A stretch of 5,916 nucleotides of DNA from Herminiimonas sp. Lineage in GTDB: Bacteria > Pseudomonadota > Gammaproteobacteria > Burkholderiales > Burkholderiaceae. This document shows, piece by piece, positions 4,621 through 5,916 of the stretch (position 1 is its first letter; every line of letters begins with the position of its first letter). The position numbers and the translations under genes were made by a program. The stretch lies in assembly GCA_014377155.1 (NCBI GenBank), contig JACMQD010000388.1, positions 1 through 5,916 of the forward strand, written 5' to 3'. The notes beneath the pieces were generated by a model. That model made no database searches. It was not told the origin of the DNA and was given only the letters and a program-made list of their open reading frames with translations.

Positions 4621-5916
4621 TTACAGATGATCGAGACTATCGAGCATTTCAGCCGCGCGCAACCTGATTGCCGCCCGCTCCACTTCTGACAAGCGAGTAA
4701 TATTTTTCGCCATTAACGCGGTGCGCGGATTGTTTGTCAGCACCTTCTCATGCTTGTCGATGAAATTCCAGTACAGCGTCGTAAAAGGACAAGCGCTGGG
4801 GCCGATGCGTGTGGCCGGGTCGTAACGGCAGCCCTCACAATAATTGCTTTGTCGCTTGATGTACGCGCCGCTTGAAATGTACGGCTTGCTAGTGAAGCGG
4901 TTACCCATCGCATGAAGCGCCATGCCAGCGGTATTGGGCAACTCTACCCATTCCACCGCATCGACGTAGATGGCCAGATACCAGTCGCAGACTTCCTGCG
5001 GCGCCAGTTCTGCGAGCAGGGCAAAATTACCGGTGACCATGAGGCGCTGGATGTGGTGCGCATAACCGAACTGGAGCGTCTGGCCGATACTATCCTTCAT
5101 GCAGTTCATGCCGCAGCTGCCGGTCCAGTACCAGCGCGGCAGAGGGCGACGGTGACCGTAATGATTGGCATCGCGCATGCGCGGCATGTCTAGCCAGTAC
5201 ATGCCGCGCACGAATTCGCGCCAGCCGAGGATCTGGCGAATGAATCCTTCGGCGCTGGCCAGCGGCACCCGTTCGGTTCGGTAGGCTTGTTCAGCCGCGG
5301 CAATGACTTCGCGCGGGTCGAGCAGATGCAGGTTCATGCTGGTCGACAGCAACGCATGCCAGCCGAACGGCGCGTCCGTCCACATTGCATCCTGATAGGT
5401 ACCGAAATGTACCAGGCGCGTATCGATGAACTGTGCCAGCGCATGCAGCGCCTCGGCGCGCGTGACCGGCCAGATGAAATTGTCGAGGCTGCCTGGATGG
5501 TCGGCGAACTCGATCTCGACTTGCGCCAGCACTTCTTCGGTAATCGCATCGGGCGTGAATGTCGCGGGCGGCGGTATCGGACCTGGCCCCGCCGGTCGTC
5601 CGGCCTTCGCGGATTTAGGATAGGCACTGCGATTGTCGCTATCGTAATTCCATGCACCGCCGACCGGTTCGGCGCCGTCCATCAGCACGCTGAATTTTTT
5701 GCGCATGATGCGGTAGAAAAATTCCATCCGCAACTCTTTTTTCGCTTTTGCCCATGTCAGGAAATCGGCACGGCTACACATGAAATGGGTATCGTCGATG
5801 ACATTGAGCGCTACCCCGCGCCCGGCGCAGGCCATTTGCAGCAATTCCAGCATGCGCCATTCGCCGGGCTCAGCCACACGCACCGATTGCGGCGCATGTT
5901 CGTCGATGACCGCCGC
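4621..5916 (-). CDS. FeS-cluster photolyase, PhrB-type (6-4) photolyase, N-terminus missing
   Basis: This is a cryptochrome/photolyase-related protein (DPRP / FeS-BCP group) that would repair UV-induced (6-4) photoproducts using FAD and light. 431 residues are visible; the frame stays open to the right edge (AAVIDEHAPQSV precedes the first internal GTG), so the true start is outside the window; full length should be near 510. Four cysteines for a [4Fe-4S] cluster are present: one encoded at 5101-5103, a CxxC pair (codons 4837-4839 and 4828-4830) and a fourth twelve residues on (4789-4791). Their spacing (88, 3 and 13 residues) equals C350, C438, C441 and C454 of Agrobacterium PhrB as I remember it. 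On the same offset, W342, H365/H366, W390/Y391, Y424 and Y430 also match, covering electron transfer and catalysis. The N-terminal domain would hold the antenna pigment. Downstream lies the diiron gene after 206 bp. Confidence 0.92.
   Translation of the reverse strand, partial: AAVIDEHAPQSVRVAEPGEWRMLELLQMACAGRGVALNVIDDTHFMCSRADFLTWAKAKKELRMEFFYRIMRKKFSVLMDGAEPVGGAWNYDSDNRSAYPKSAKAGRPAGPGPIPPPATFTPDAITEEVLAQVEIEFADHPGSLDNFIWPVTRAEALHALAQFIDTRLVHFGTYQDAMWTDAPFGWHALLSTSMNLHLLDPREVIAAAEQAYRTERVPLASAEGFIRQILGWREFVRGMYWLDMPRMRDANHYGHRRPLPRWYWTGSCGMNCMKDSIGQTLQFGYAHHIQRLMVTGNFALLAELAPQEVCDWYLAIYVDAVEWVELPNTAGMALHAMGNRFTSKPYISSGAYIKRQSNYCEGCRYDPATRIGPSACPFTTLYWNFIDKHEKVLTNNPRTALMAKNITRLSEVERAAIRLRAAEMLDSLDHL

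Noticed and set aside
4492..4689. 65-codon plus-strand frame running from the intergenic gap into the photolyase 3' end
   Set aside because: It starts with GTG, has no ribosome binding site, shows no family resemblance and overlaps the conserved photolyase antisense.

Overview
The window looks like chromosomal core genome of a betaproteobacterium, most likely order Burkholderiales and plausibly family Oxalobacteraceae (Herminiimonas, Collimonas or Janthinobacterium-like). This rests on the moderately GC-rich coding sequence, the bioC/comF/trmL arrangement, a stand-alone heptose-1-phosphate adenylyltransferase, a copper chaperone of the PCu(A)C family and an FeS-type photolyase. The taxon is inferred from remembered protein similarity, not from a search. 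I see no insertion sequence, prophage, tRNA, rRNA or CRISPR array.

Layout. The left edge (1-95) holds the first 31 codons of a leftward gene that looks like bioC (biotin synthesis). A short divergent promoter region (about 96-173) separates it from a rightward cluster: comF (phosphoribosyltransferase-fold protein), trmL (tRNA wobble 2'-O-methyltransferase, overlapping comF by 4 bp) and, 29 bp later, a secreted PCu(A)C copper chaperone. After an 88-bp convergent gap all remaining genes read leftward. In transcription order these are an FeS-cluster photolyase related to Agrobacterium PhrB (its start lies beyond the right edge), a 206-bp intergenic stretch with an extended -10 promoter, an uncharacterised diiron ferritin-like protein, a strong intrinsic terminator, rfaE2 (ADP-heptose synthesis for LPS), and a Rhizobium etli-type L-asparaginase.

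How the genes fit together. comF-trmL is translationally coupled and pcuAC may be co-transcribed with it, although the three functions are unrelated. rfaE2 and the asparaginase lie 14 bp apart with a good ribosome binding site between them, so they are probably one transcript. The photolyase and the diiron protein are neighbours on one strand, but the promoter between them suggests separate expression.

Most of the window is ordinary housekeeping content. The points worth a second look are: a ComF whose PRPP-binding motif has lost its paired aspartates (E-G instead of D-D); a near-perfect palindrome carrying extended -10 elements on both strands between bioC and comF; a textbook terminator ending only 12 bp before the rfaE2 start codon; a diiron protein of unknown substrate; an imperfect 21-bp repeat spanning the pcuAC stop codon; and full agreement of the photolyase and asparaginase with remembered active-site spacing. 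I found no convincing sign of an undescribed multi-gene system.
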